DNA from: Saccharina japonica
Taxonomy: Eukaryota; Sar; Phaeophyceae; Laminariales; Laminariaceae
DNA: 64,000 nucleotides
Reading direction: 5' to 3'
Assembly: GCA_008828725.1 (NCBI GenBank)
Contig: MEHQ01004506.1
Coordinates: forward strand, 198,159-262,158
Shown: positions 31,583 to 41,750 of the stretch, piece after piece
Layout: each line of letters begins with the position of its first letter
Position numbering within the stretch: the first letter of the stretch is position 1
Made by a program: the position numbers and the translations under genes
The notes under the pieces: generated by a model
The model's database searches: none
What the model saw: only the letters and a program-made list of their open reading frames with translations
What the model was told of the DNA's origin: nothing

Positions 31583-31850
31583 CGTGTGTGTGTGTGTGTG
31601 TGTTCTTCATGTTAAACCCTCCTTTCTACCCGTCGACATCCAGCACACCCAGTGTCCGTGCCGATTCATCATCCTAAAAAGGTACCAGTTCTTCTGTGGT
31701 CACAAAACTACGAGACAGAGATACTACGCTCAGTGCAGTAAGCAGAGCAGACAATGCAACGCCATATATGACAGGCAAGACCTACCCTGCTAGCAATTCA
31801 GGTGCATGCAAGAGAAAAAAAAAGAGAAAAGAAAAAAGCGGAAACGAGGA
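31583..31850 (-). mobile_element. L retroposon copy, reverse
   Basis: (GT)n at the left, then gttcttcatgttaaaccc, ctacccgtcgacatcc, agtgtccgtgccgattc, ggtcacaaaactacg, agacctaccctgctagc and an A-rich part. It is an inverse copy of the unit at 32.0-32.3 kb. Confidence 0.8.
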
Positions 31851-31934
31851 CGACACGGAACTGAGTAGGAAGTGCCACGTATCCGTTGTATGGGTGGCGC
31901 CTAAGGGAATGGAGACAGAGGGTGGGGGGGTTCG

Positions 31935-32305
31935 TAGGGCTCCTCTGGGACAAGCACGACACTTTTTCCTTTTTATTTTGTCATGCTTTTGTTTGGTTGC
32001 TTGATTGTTGATTGGCTTCAGTATGTTTACTTTCTATTTTTTTTCCTTTTCGCTTTTTTCTTTCTTTTCTCTTTTTTTCTCTTGCATGCACCTGGATTGC
32101 TAGCAGGGTAGGTCTTGCCTGTCGTATATGGCATTGCTCTGTCTGCTCTGCTTACTGCACTGAGCGTAGTACCTCTCTCTGTGTCGTAGTTTTGTGACCA
32201 CAGAACTGGTACCTTTTAGGATGATGAATCGGCACGGACACTGGTGTGCTGGATGTCGACGGGTAGAAAGGAAGGTTTAATGTGAAGAACACACACCAAC
32301 AACAA
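31935..32305 (+). mobile_element. L retroposon copy with compound (AC)n/(CAA)n tail
   Basis: Plus-strand copy from ctcctctgggacaagcacg through ctagcagggtaggtcttgcc and gtcgacgggtagaaagg to tttaatgtgaagaacacacaccaacaacaac. The change from AC to CAA units within one tail is notable. Confidence 0.8.
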
Positions 32306-32518
32306 CATGCACCTGGAGTTCTGAGCAGGGTAGGTTTGCCTGTCGTATAGGCATTGCATTGTCTGCTCTGGTTACTGCACTGAGCGTGGTATCTCTGTGT
32401 CGTAGTTTTGTGACCACAGAACTGGTACCTTTTTAGGATGAAGAATCGGCACGGACACTGGGTGTGCTGGATGTCGACGGGTAGAAAGGAAGGTTTAATG
32501 TGAAGAACACACACACCC
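32306..32518 (+). mobile_element. L retroposon copy, tandem with the previous one
   Basis: Starts atgcacctggagttctgagc directly after the previous tail and ends tttaatgtgaagaacacacacaccc. Confidence 0.8.
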
Positions 32519-32635
32519 AGTGTCCCCCAGTGTCCGTGCCGATTCTTCATCCTAAAAAGGTACCAGTTCTGTGGTCACAAAACTACGACACATAAATACT
32601 ACGTTCAGTGCAGTAAGCAGAGCAGTGCTGGATGT
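32519..32635 (-). mobile_element. L retroposon fragment, reverse
   Basis: cagtgtccgtgccgattc, ggtaccagttctgtggtcac and agtgcagtaagcagagcag, then breaks to tgctggatgtcgacggg of another partial copy, which runs to about 32,670. Confidence 0.75.
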
Positions 32636-33463
32636 CGACGGGTAGAAAGGAAGGTTAATGTTAAGAACACACACGTACATTATTAGTAGACATTTCACAT
32701 AGTATATACCTGTCGAATACCGCGTATCTGACTCAAGAAACCACCCCATGGGATTCATGTCATGAATGGTGGTCGATAATATACCAGAAAATAGTGTTAT
32801 TGCAGCTAAAAACAAAAACAAAAAATGCATTTTTTTTTCAAGAAAAAAACTGCATGCAGTGCTCTTCTTTCACTTTTTGTCCGAAGGGGCCGACGTATAC
32901 TGTTGGTACCTATATATGTACGAATATGGGGGATGGATGTTGTTGTTGTTGTTGTTGTCTTCACATTAAAAACCGTACCGGTCTCTCTATCCAGTACCTC
33001 CATCTGTCCGTACCAACCCAACACTTTTGACGCGGTCGATTCCCGTGGTCACAGGCTAACTTACCCGACCCTCCAAAAAAGCAAAATCCGCATACGTATA
33101 TACATATCATACGTAGGTTGGTACCACGGCTAAAAAGGTGTCTCCTTCCCCTTGGGCATTATTATACGTATCATACATACATATCATACATACATACGCC
33201 AACCGTATCATATATAGTGCCCGACTTACTGGTAAGAAATCGTATCTGCTGGTGAAGGGTGAAGGAGGAATAATAAGAGTCGCGAGAGGCTAATGACTGA
33301 CGACCGATGACGCTAATTGCGACGTCGAAATAATCCGCTCTGATCGGTGTCAAATTCCTCGGGTAGCGGGCTACTAAGATTACGAACGGGGTGTCTACCA
33401 GCTTACTATTATAATATATAATATATAGTATCAGCAAGGTATCAGTATTGTTGTGATGCCGGG
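32636..33463. other. L fragments and AT-rich filler, no gene
   Basis: A partial L end (gtcgacgggtagaaagg, taatgttaagaacacacac) lies at about 32,632-32,673. A (TTG)n run followed by tcttcacattaaa lies at about 32,938-32,970, that is a minus-strand L-type 3' end with a (CAA)n tail on a different body. (CATA)n-like words cluster near 33,105-33,200. Confidence 0.55.
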
Positions 33464-33505
33464 GTGTATTGTTGTTGTTGTTGTTGTTGTTGTCTTCACA
33501 TTAAA
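33464..33505 (-). mobile_element. L-type 3' end with (CAA)n tail
   Basis: attgttgttgttgttgttg then tcttcacattaaactcg. The conserved 3' end is again joined to a CAA-repeat tail, with an unrelated body beyond it. Confidence 0.6.
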
Positions 33506-34000
33506 CTCGTTTCAGTTGCTAATCCCTATGGTCTGATCTGGCAAGATCACAGCCCGTGGTCACAAAAGTGCCTAGAGCCATCAGAGAATCCTAAAGAACA
33601 CGCACACTTAGCAGGGAAAGGATACACAAGTCCGAAGAGGTACACCTAAAACCCCTACAGCATGTTATGCGTGTCCAAAACTGAACTACACGCCCGCAAT
33701 CTCCATTCGACTACAGCAGCATCGCCCCCCCCCACTCTTTACCAATGAATTTGCCGACTACAACGTAACTGCTGTCTGAAGTGCTACTGTCTGTACAAAA
33801 ACACACGGTAGGCGTGGGAACAAAATGGAGCACGCAGCTGCTGTCTGAAGTGCTGCCAGAATGACAGTCCGCGGGCACACAGTGAAAAAAAACAGCCAAC
33901 CAAAGCCATCACGTCAATTATATGTATAAACTACATACCAGGTATCATATATACATACTTGCTGTACCACGGGTATGTTATATATATATATGTTGTAGTG
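33506..34000. other. no gene recognised; short duplication
   Basis: ctgctgtctgaagtgctact and ctgctgtctgaagtgctgcc lie about 70 bp apart. Nothing else is seen. Confidence 0.4.
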
Positions 34001-34317
34001 CCGGTCGCCCCGGTGGTCTAACTGGTAGCCACGAAGCCTGCAGGGCCGGATGTCGAGGGTTCGATTCTCTCCATGGAGGTTGTTTTCTCAAATAACACCG
34101 ACTGTCGAGAGCGCATATTATGGCGTGGGTAAGCAAAATTCAACGAAAGTTGACGAGGGAAGAGAAAGTGCTGAAATTTTCCCGCGATAAAAACCAAGGC
34201 AATAACCGTAGTGGGGGAGGAGGGAGAGGAGCCTACTTTGTGACCCCGGATCTGAGTTACGACTAGGGAGGGAGAAAGACGGAAGTGCGAAGATAATGAA
34301 TAGTATGGAAAAACAAA
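34001..34317 (+). mobile_element. tRNA-derived SINE, full length, best plus-strand copy
   Basis: The head gccccggtggtctaactgg holds an A-box match (tggtctaactgg), and gagggttcgattctc holds a B-box match (ggttcgattct), the pol III promoter layout of a tRNA. A linker ends accgactgtcgagagcg. The body follows: ggcgtgggtaagc, gttgacgagggaagag, ccgcgataaaaacc, ccgtagtgggggagg, gatctgagttacgact. The tail is A-rich. The two boxes are about 40 bp apart. It is probably mobilised by a LINE not seen here. Confidence 0.88.
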
Positions 34318-34400
34318 ATTATGCATCGTGAGTTCGTATTTTTTTTTTTATATAGATGCTGCTGTTGTTTTTGTCAGATGAGATGATGACCCCCCAGGCT

Positions 34401-34500
34401 CCAGGTGTGTGTGTGGTCTCCACATTAAACCGTTATTTCTACCCGTCGACATCCAACACACCCAGTGTCTGCCGATTCTTCATCCTTGAGAGATACCGTA
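34401..34500 (-). mobile_element. L retroposon 3' fragment, reverse
   Basis: ggtgtgtgtgtgg, tctccacattaaacc, ctacccgtcgacatcc, acacccagtgtctgccg and attcttcatcct, then lost. Confidence 0.75.
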
Positions 34501-34559
34501 ATAATGCGAGTAAACGCCGGACCGACTTTTATGGATAGATTAGCAAAACGTTTTATGTA

Positions 34560-34770
34560 ATACATATGGAAACAACGTAATGAGCGCCCAACTCTTGGAG
34601 GTGTCTCTACTAGGAATAGGAACGGTGCTCCGTCTCGAAAGGGATGCGTGGCCAATGGTCAAACGGCTTAGGCAAGCAACAAATGAGTACGCCCCCCCCG
34701 CCCCCCCCCCGGACCGACTTTTCGAGCTCGATAGCGTATCCCTCTTGCGTCAAAACCAACGAATCGACAC
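34560..34770 (+). repeat. R-related repeat
   Basis: gaaagggatgcgtggcc, ggtcaaacggcttaggcaagc, a C tract (34,692-34,710), then ggaccgacttttcgagctcg and gcgtcaaaacc, the sequence that follows the C tract in R copies 5 and 7. Confidence 0.6.
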
Positions 34771-35169
34771 TATTATTAGTAATAGCTCAAGTCATTAATT
34801 AATAAAGTAATTTCATCCACCCTATATACCCCTATATTTTTCACAGATAGACACGCTCCCTGAATTCTGCAGCATTATTAGGTTTTGTTCTCCTCATATT
34901 CATTTGTACGTACTGGTTGTACATCCTGCATGAGGACATACCAAGCCCCTTGAGTACGCGCGATCGAAGCATCACGCACAGCTTGCAAGGATGAGTTTCG
35001 ACGAAATCCTCGATCTCACAGCTGTTTTTTTTTTGTTTTTGTTTTAAATATATATACATCCTACGTCCTCTAAAATAATATATGCCTGGTATATATATCA
35101 TACGTATATATACATAAGTATATACCAAGTATATATATATATCCATAGCAAGAACGTCAGCGCCGAAAA
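34771..35169. other. no gene recognised
   Basis: Alternating ta runs at 35,048-35,145. tttcgacgaaatcctcgatctcacagctg here (about 34,997-35,025) recurs at about 54,006-54,035, so part is an unnamed repeat. Confidence 0.45.
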
Positions 35170-35560
35170 GGATGGCGTTGGACAGACAGACGTCTCTTAA
35201 ACCGAGGGCTCTCCGAAAACGTGTCGTTTGGTATTGGCACCTTCTTTGTTACTTGTTACGGCCTTATCGAGCTCGAAAAAAAGTCGGTCCGGGAGGGGGC
35301 GGGGCGGGGGGGGTGTACCCGATATTCATACATGGCCGTAGTCGTATGAACGTAGACCCCCCCATACCTACAATGCCGGGACAGACGGAGCATGTCGGGC
35401 TTTCACCGACCAGGCAGACATTGCTAGCACCAAGCGCGAAGCGAAACGTGAGGTGTTCGGCGAGTCGCGGGAAGGGTGAGCGGTGAGCTGCGTCCTACTA
35501 GGAACCGCTTGTGGGACGGACTTGCATGTGGATGACAGCTTCAATGAGTTACGGTGCACA
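35170..35560 (-). repeat. R repeat copy 7, reverse, extended
   Basis: Reverse copy: aaccgagggctctccg, gtttggtattggcacc, gagctcgaaaaaaagtcgg, G-rich tract, catggccgtagtcgtatga, tttcaccgaccaggcagac, gcaccaagcgcgaagcg and gacagcttcaatgag. It is the longest R copy and shows that the tract is internal. Confidence 0.75.
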
Positions 35561-36134
35561 TATAAACAAGCGCTGTGACAAGTGACGACAAAAAGACGAC
35601 ACACCAGACATAATAAATGAACAGACATCGTACTAAATGGTAATGCAAGTAAGCCTAGCTATACGATATATACAATCTGTCCACTACTACTTGCTGTCTA
35701 CGAGTATGACCATTTTTGTCATGTTGTGTTTGGCTTCCAACGGTTTTTGATCTCTACTACTTTCATTCCAACCAATCAAAAATCATGCATTCCTTTCGGA
35801 GTACTTTCAACCAATCAAAACTCGCGTATTGTTCCCGCTCACGACCTCGCAGACCGCGCTGTTAATCTGGTCGGTGCTGGAGATTGGGATTAAATTTCTC
35901 TGAAAAAATTGCAATCTTTTGGAAAATCTAGAGATAAGATCGGCAGTTTTGGCGGCCGATATTTTGCCGATATTTCCTTCAAGATTGAGAATTGAAGATT
36001 GATCGATTTATCAATCTCAATGTTTCCCTTTCGGATATCGCCCTAATAATGCCCTACCATATCGCTAGAAACCCCTGTGTGAAACGCATCCAAGCACACA
36101 CAGCCATCAGAGGCAGGCCTTTGCTGCCTCTTGT
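35561..36134. other. no gene recognised
   Basis: The words aaccaatcaaaa recur twice (35,770 and 35,810). No gene is seen. Confidence 0.4.
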
Positions 36135-36135
36135 A

Positions 36136-36290
36136 CAGTACAGGGAGATCTAATAAAAACGCGAGGAATAAGAAAGGCAGGCTGATATTCACAGGAAAAA
36201 AGAACTACGGGATTCCCTACACTGAAATTAGTGTAGAATGCACCCATTTCCAAATAAGAAATTCAGAAGCTACGAGCTGCGAGTATAAAT
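36136..36290. mobile_element. T MITE copy, 3'-truncated
   Basis: After TA: cagtacagggagatctaat, aataagaaaggcaggctga, gaaattagtgtagaatgcaccc and aaataagaaattcag. It aligns with the inverse of the element at 49,632. A 108-codon frame (36,131-36,457) that starts here is therefore partly MITE. Confidence 0.75.
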
Positions 36291-36388
36291 CATCAAAACC
36301 GCTTGAATTTGGCGAGATGAAGATTGAGTCCGAAATTGATATTTTGCCTCTTTTCGCAACGATTGCCGAACATATAAAAAAACATCAA

Positions 36389-37348
36389 GATTGCCCTTTT
36401 CCGGATCCACCACATTATTTGACTTTTAAGTTTATTTCCATGAATTTTTCCACGTAACTAATTTTTTTTCCATGGAAGTAAATTTCACTTTATTTACTTC
36501 TATGGAAGTAAAAGTTACTTCCAAGAAAGTTGTTTTTACTTCCAAGGAGGTAAATTTCCATTGAAGTTTGTGGAAGTAAACTTTTACTTCCATGGAAGTT
36601 TGTGGAAGTAAAAAATTACTTGCATGGATTTTGTTTTACTTCCATCAAAGTTTTTTTACTTCCAGGTGATTAAATTGGAGGTAAATTCATGTTTTGCTTC
36701 CTTAGAAGTAAAACATGAAAGCGAGGGCATGAATTCACTCCCTGATCCCAGTTGGTGCACAGTCCCACCCAAAGTGGGCCCATCCCGATTACCAAAACGT
36801 GGACTAATTCCAAACTTAATACATTATGATAGCGCGCAGCGCGGAACCACACTAGACCAGTGGCCGAAGGCCCTCTTTGAACGGAAACTTCCACGGAGCC
36901 ATGGAAGTGTTTTTACTTTCAAGGAAGTTAATACGGTTTACTTGCATGAACTTTTCCACATGAGTCAATTGACTTCCATGAAAGTTTTTTTACCTTCATG
37001 GAAGTAAATCGAAGTAAATTTACTTCCATGAAAGTAAAAAACAAAACATGGAAATCTTTCATGGAAGTAAATGTTACTTCCATGGAAGTAAAAATTACTT
37101 CCCTGACAGTTTCCACATAAGTCAATTTACTGCCACGAAAGTTTTTTTACTTCCACATGGAAGTAAAAAGTATAAATTTTTCTTCCATGTGGAAGTGAAA
37201 AACTTCGATAAAAGTACAATAAAATCATGAAAGTAAAATTTTACTTCCATGTGGAAGTAACAAAGCTTTCATGGAAGTAATTTTTTACTTCCATGGAAGT
37301 AAATAAACTAAGACAAATAATGTGGTAGACCCCTTTTTCCGGGCAATC
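36389..37348. mobile_element. inverted-repeat element filled with ACTTCCATGGAAGT motifs
   Basis: The outer arms are inverted: gattgccc..ccaccacattatttg on the left, caaataatgtggtagacccc..gggcaatc on the right. Inside, acttccatggaagtaaa and variants (acttccatgaaagt, ggaagtaaa) fill 36,470-36,680 and 36,895-37,310. A unique middle (about 36,720-36,890, with gtgcacagtcccaccc and gatagcgcgcagcgcgg) separates the two arrays. This matches the layout of the hAT-like elements at 51-58 kb. No target duplication was found. Confidence 0.7.
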
Positions 37349-37454
37349 GTTTTCAAGAACTGATCGGCACTGTTTCCGGAGGCAATCTCCATCACTGAGT
37401 CCGGTAGTCCGTACGCGGGAGGCACACAAAACCAACAACTCATTTTGTTTGTTA

Positions 37455-37520
37455 ATTGCTTCTTTTCTTCATCCCATTTATTATCCTGCCCTTCTATTTT
37501 GTCTCTCCCTCCTGTAATAT
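37455..37520 (-). mobile_element. SINE 3'-end fragment
   Basis: cttcatcccatttattatc, cccttctattttgtctctcc: only the A-rich end of a reverse SINE. Confidence 0.6.
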
Positions 37521-37892
37521 ATACGCGTACATACTGATACCAGGTATATGCCAATATGTCATTTGAGCAATAACAAAAAATCGATACGGTTAATTTATCC
37601 AACGACGCCAACGCTATTAAAGGTGCTATTTCAGGTTAACCACTACTCATAGACCACCGCCGGGGGCAACCGGCTAAGGGAGCGATTAGCGACTTACCCC
37701 CTTTGGCACCCCTTTTTAGGGGGATATGGGTAACCCTTTGGGACCCTTTTTAAAGGATATGAGGGATACAAGGGATAGCAACCCAAACAGTGCTACATTT
37801 TGTCGTAATGGTGTCACATAGCTATGCAATACGTGTTATTTGCGAGTAGATGGACAAACACGTACTATTAATAGTATGAGATGACGTAACGT
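37521..37892. other. no gene recognised; short reiterated words
   Basis: ccctttttagggggatatggg, ggaccctttttaaaggatat and gagggatacaagggatag are related short reiterations. Nothing else is seen. Confidence 0.45.
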
Positions 37893-37895
37893 GCT

Positions 37896-38010
37896 ATTAC
37901 GGGGGATCATAGTACTCAGGACCAAATATGCTTATTAAATAGTAAAAATACTATAATATACATAGGTTTTTGTGAAAGTGACAGGCCCTAATTACTATGA
38001 TCTCCCGTAA
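37896..38010. mobile_element. Z2: mariner-like MITE
   Basis: ttacgggggatcatagta on the left and ttactatgatctcccgtaa on the right between TA dinucleotides (37,894-37,895, 38,011-38,012). The middle has acataggtttttgtg as in the 60 kb copies. Confidence 0.85.
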
Positions 38011-38149
38011 TAGTAACGGAAACGTCTCCGTAGATCGTACGTACATGTATGAAGACACATGGATAGTGGGATCAGCCTGGTGCTTGGCTGAGCCCTACCT
38101 TCGTAGTCCGTTCTCGTATATACCCTATCGCACTCTACCATGAGATAAG

Positions 38150-38335
38150 CAACAAGAAGACATTTACCAAGGAGAAGCGCGCCCTGGCCAGCATGGACAT
38201 CCCTGTGTCCCCCCTATGAAGGACTTCCTTCACATATGGCGTCGTCAGGAGGCAACAAGAAGAACTTTACCAAGGAGAAGCGTGCGCTGGCCAGCATCGA
38301 CATCCCTGTGTCCCCCTGATAAGGGTCATCCCTTC
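38150..38335 (+). repeat. tandem pair of a coding-like 85-100 bp segment
   Basis: caacaagaag.a..tttaccaagg, gagaagcg.gc.ctggccagc and gacatccctgtgtccccc occur twice (about 38,152 and 38,252). The second copy can be read as a 27-residue peptide (38,236-38,319). Confidence 0.7.
38236..38319 (+). CDS. 27-codon frame in the duplicated segment
   Basis: ATG to TGA, peptide MASSGGNKKNFTKEKRALAS then IDIPVSP. The upstream copy preserves NKK.FTKEKRALAS.DIPVSP with two replacements. The reading frame and Lys-rich character survive in both, as in a captured exon fragment. I recognise no family, and a chance match within a simple duplication is possible. Confidence 0.25.
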   Translation: MASSGGNKKNFTKEKRALASIDIPVSP

Positions 38336-38454
38336 ATATTGTGCTGTCAGCCTTCTACGAGCAGCGCGAGCGCCCATCAGTACGGGTAGGGTCATGCTGT
38401 GCCCCGCACCGAGCCGGACGACTCCTTGCATTGTTGTGTGTGGCTCGTACATCA

Positions 38455-38693
38455 AGTTGTGTGTATCATCATTGGAGGCTGTCGTCCATATGCAAGTCCG
38501 CCTCACAAGCGGTGTCTTAGTAGGATGCAACTCACCCTTCATGCGACTCGTCCAACACCTCACGTTTCGCTTCGCGCTTGGTGCTAGCAATGTCTTCCTG
38601 GTCCGTGAAAACCCAACATGCTCCGTCCCGGCATTGTCGGGATGGTGCGAGGGTCTATGGTCATACGACTAGGATCATGCATTAATATCGAGT

Positions 38694-38734
<41 letters not shown>

Positions 38735-38735
38735 G
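38455..38735 (+). repeat. R repeat copy 8 with 38-base poly-C
   Basis: ggctgtcgtccatatgcaag, cgcctcacaagcggtg, cgcttggtgctagcaatg, gtccgtcccggcattgtcggg and gtcatacgactaggatc, then 38 uninterrupted C (38,695-38,732). A T run of 18 follows at 38,750-38,767. Confidence 0.8.
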
Positions 38736-39370
38736 GTAAAGGGAGGCCATTTTTTTTTTTTTTTTTTGGGGTGGCCGCTTCCAGAGACAAGCAATGGGAG
38801 TACTATGAAACACTGGAGGAGATCTATGCCTCCACCCGAAAAAAAAACAGACGTTGGAGGAAAACAAAGGTGCTTCGTATATTTACCCGATGAACAAGGT
38901 GTATACATCAGGAGACGAGAGTTGGGTATCTCTGAGTTAAGTGGTAAAAACTCTATATTCTACTGATATTATTTTTAGACGGCCATCCCGTCACAAACCT
39001 CTGTCGTCTTCTGACCCTTGTGTGGTGCGAGAGAGAAAGAAGGGAAACACCCAAGCGAGAGAAGCGACGCGGAGCGAGGGAGGGGCGTTATATATTGATG
39101 TATTCGGTCGAAAAAAACGAAAAAAAACAAAAATACGGTTTGGTTAAGCGCTTGTTTTGTTTATACGGGAACTCATGCCCCAACCGAACCGGAAAATTTA
39201 ACCCTTACGTACCCTTTTTTGGTCACTACCTTTGGACTATCGTGCATACGAATCCGCTAAGTACTTGATAAATTGATGCCTATCATACATATTATATGAT
39301 ATGTTACGGATAATATTATACCTAAAATGTACCAGGTAGACTATACCGGTATATACTTGGTACAGCAGCA
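38736..39370. other. no gene recognised
   Basis: A poly-T run near its start and purine-rich gagagaaagaaggg stretches. No protein is recognised. Confidence 0.4.
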
Positions 39371-39560
39371 CAGTAGTGGGGTCTTTATAAGGAGGTATTG
39401 TCCACCGAGATCATGACGGCCTGATATCGAGTGGCCGCCTAATTCATTTCATTGTGTGAATGTGAGTTTTCGGTCATTGCGGCCGGTTTTGATCGCCTTG
39501 TATCGAGCGGCCGTCTTATGCATTCCTCCTTATACCGGCGCCACTATACTACTACTGTAG
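39371..39560. mobile_element. possible pogo-like MITE, diverged
   Basis: tttataaggaggtattg on the left and cattcctccttata on the right are inverted. Inside, gatatcgagtggccgcc and gtatcgagcggccgtc are direct relatives. Ends are uncertain. Confidence 0.35.
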
Positions 39561-39752
39561 CGGTATACATTTATTTCTCGGCATCTGGATCGGGTGGCCG
39601 CCGCACGTGGAAATACTTTTATCTGCATACGAGTGCTGTCGTCTTGTACCTGCTTCCTCCCTCCCTTGTTATTTCCTTCCTTCCTTCCTTCTTTCTTTCC
39701 CTACTTCTTTCCTCCCTTCCAATCCATCTTTCAGGCCAATTTGTTTCACTTA

Positions 39753-39943
39753 CAGCAGTGGGTACCCCGATTCAAGAGCGCCCAAAAAGAGCATTCGAGA
39801 TTTAAGAGCGGTCAAATCGGCATGTCCCGCCTGCACTAAAAACCAGATATTTACCACTACAGATAAGAGCAACGTGTACGAGTTAAAAGAGCGCTTGTTT
39901 TGGCTTGTCACGGGGTGCTCTTAAATCGGGGTACCCACCGCTG
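39753..39943. mobile_element. G1: pogo/Tc1-like MITE
   Basis: 191 bp between TA dinucleotides (39,751-39,752 and 39,944-39,945). Ends are cagcagtgggtaccccgatt and aatcggggtacccaccgctg, followed inward by caagagcgcc and gctcttaa. TA duplication, CAG start and gattnaagagc recall pogo/Tigger termini. Confidence 0.8.
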
Positions 39944-39945
39944 TA

Positions 39946-41079
39946 TCGAACATCATCGGACATATCATATGATCTCGTACTGCTGCTGTAGGTAGACCAT
40001 CTATTAACCCTGTTGGAAGCTCAGAGGAAAAAAATGGCGATATCAAGTGACGATGACAGCAAAAACGGTCACTGCGTGACTGGGGGATGATACCCAACAT
40101 TGGTGTCAGGGTTACAATGCAAGGAGGCATGCATGTGCACAGCACGGGCGTAACAGTATTCTTATACGACCCCGTACTGCTGGGCACTCTCGCTGCTTGC
40201 TGTTCGCAGACGATTGATAACACCAAAGGTATCATTGCTTTGGCCGAAAACACGGGGTCCCACATCCTACACGACTTTACACACATATATATATATTGCA
40301 AAACTATAATAACTATGAACTCGTTTGGGCTGTGGTCGGTGTTACTTGCCCGCGGTTACTTGCCCGTTGGATACTCGTACTCGTACTTCGTTTTTCTTGA
40401 CCTTTCAAGTCAACCTTTCACCTTTTAATTATCGCACGTTCTTGCCCGGTGACAACTTGTACCTTGTATATACGAGTACGCAGCTGGTTCGAGGAATGAC
40501 CTCCTGCTGCTGTGTCTTTCCTTTTAAGCTTTGCGACACCCCCCGGGATTTTAAGTCAGCCGCAATCCCGAAGGGGAGCCTTGCATGTATACACGTGTAT
40601 GTGTACGTATGTATATAATTAATACCTGGTATACTGCCGTGCATGAATGTGTATATTTACTTGCCGTTGGTTGTGCGATGTTGTGGAAGAGCCGTATCAT
40701 CCATCATACAGATTCCACCGGGCAAGTGAAGTGCGCAAGAGAACGTGTGTTGCCAGATGGAAACCTCTGGGGTCCGTCGGACGTTGTTTGTCGAAAAAAG
40801 TGCATGCGCACCCCGGGCGTGCGCTTATAAGCCATCCACCCCACTATTACTGCTGTAGTTGTTGGCGCTTGTCTTCCGTCGAGGGGGAGTTCTACTACTG
40901 GAGGCTTTTCTGTTTTGTAAACCATCGACGGGATTCTGACTTATGATATTATTAATAGGTTACAACAGGCTCGTGCGTGCGTGCGTCCACCGAGTTCATG
41001 TTGGTGCGAGAGCAACAACAACAACTACAACGACGACGGATTATGCGAGTACCTCGCACTCCCGCGTGTTACTCTAGCC
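39946..41079. other. no gene recognised
   Basis: Several frames of about 80-125 codons on both strands overlap one another. None shows a domain, and no family repeat is seen apart from isolated tacctggta words. Confidence 0.4.
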
Positions 41080-41570
41080 GGCGCTGACTGAGTACGAGCA
41101 TACACTACGTGTTACAGATCACGTCATAGCATAATCTGTTGTCCCTTCTATAAACCGTATGTAGCCTACCAAAACAATGTATTTTTTGCGATTTGTTTCT
41201 TGTTTCTAGGCATTGATCATCCGGAGTACTTGCCTCGCCACGTATGTACGTATAAATACTACTCTGGGAGATGAAGAATCTTCGAGCCTTTTTACTTTTT
41301 CATGCGGCAACAACAGATAAGACATCATATTACTCACGCGTGCTATGATACGTCGTGCGTACTCAGTCAACGCTGACTGGGCACGAGTACGTATCCCAGC
41401 ATAATTTGTTATCCCTTCTATATACGTATCATGCGAATGCTACTAACCAACAAAAAATGTACTTTTTGGATTCGACCTTGTCTCACGGCATTTTGCTCGT
41501 CCGGGGCAACCTTCTCGCCACGCACTTCTCCGGGAGGTGAAGAACCTTCGAGCCATTTGTTTTTCAACTT
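41080..41570 (+). repeat. diverged direct duplication, offset about 290 bp
   Basis: cgctgactgagtacgag / cgctgactgggcacgag, taatctgttgtcccttctat / taatttgttatcccttctat and gaagaatcttcgagcc / gaagaaccttcgagcc occur in the same order in both halves. Confidence 0.75.
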
Positions 41571-41750
41571 TTTGCGTTTTCGTTTTGCCACTGGAAAAGC
41601 GACGATGCCTGCTATAAAGAATCGAAACCCCCGCAGGAGCTTTCTGTGCCCTTTTCTTTTCTTTTTGCTCATTGTCGCTTTATAACGCGAGAGCGTGAGA
41701 TCAGCGTAACTAATTTAAAGTCGATATTAATAAGTAATATTATCTACCCT

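Noticed and set aside
34001-34090. Functional tRNA gene
   Set aside because: A and B boxes are present, but the sequence continues into the SINE body, and the same head recurs in other SINE copies.
36131-36457. 108-codon frame as a gene
   Set aside because: Its first half is a T-family MITE copy in inverse orientation.
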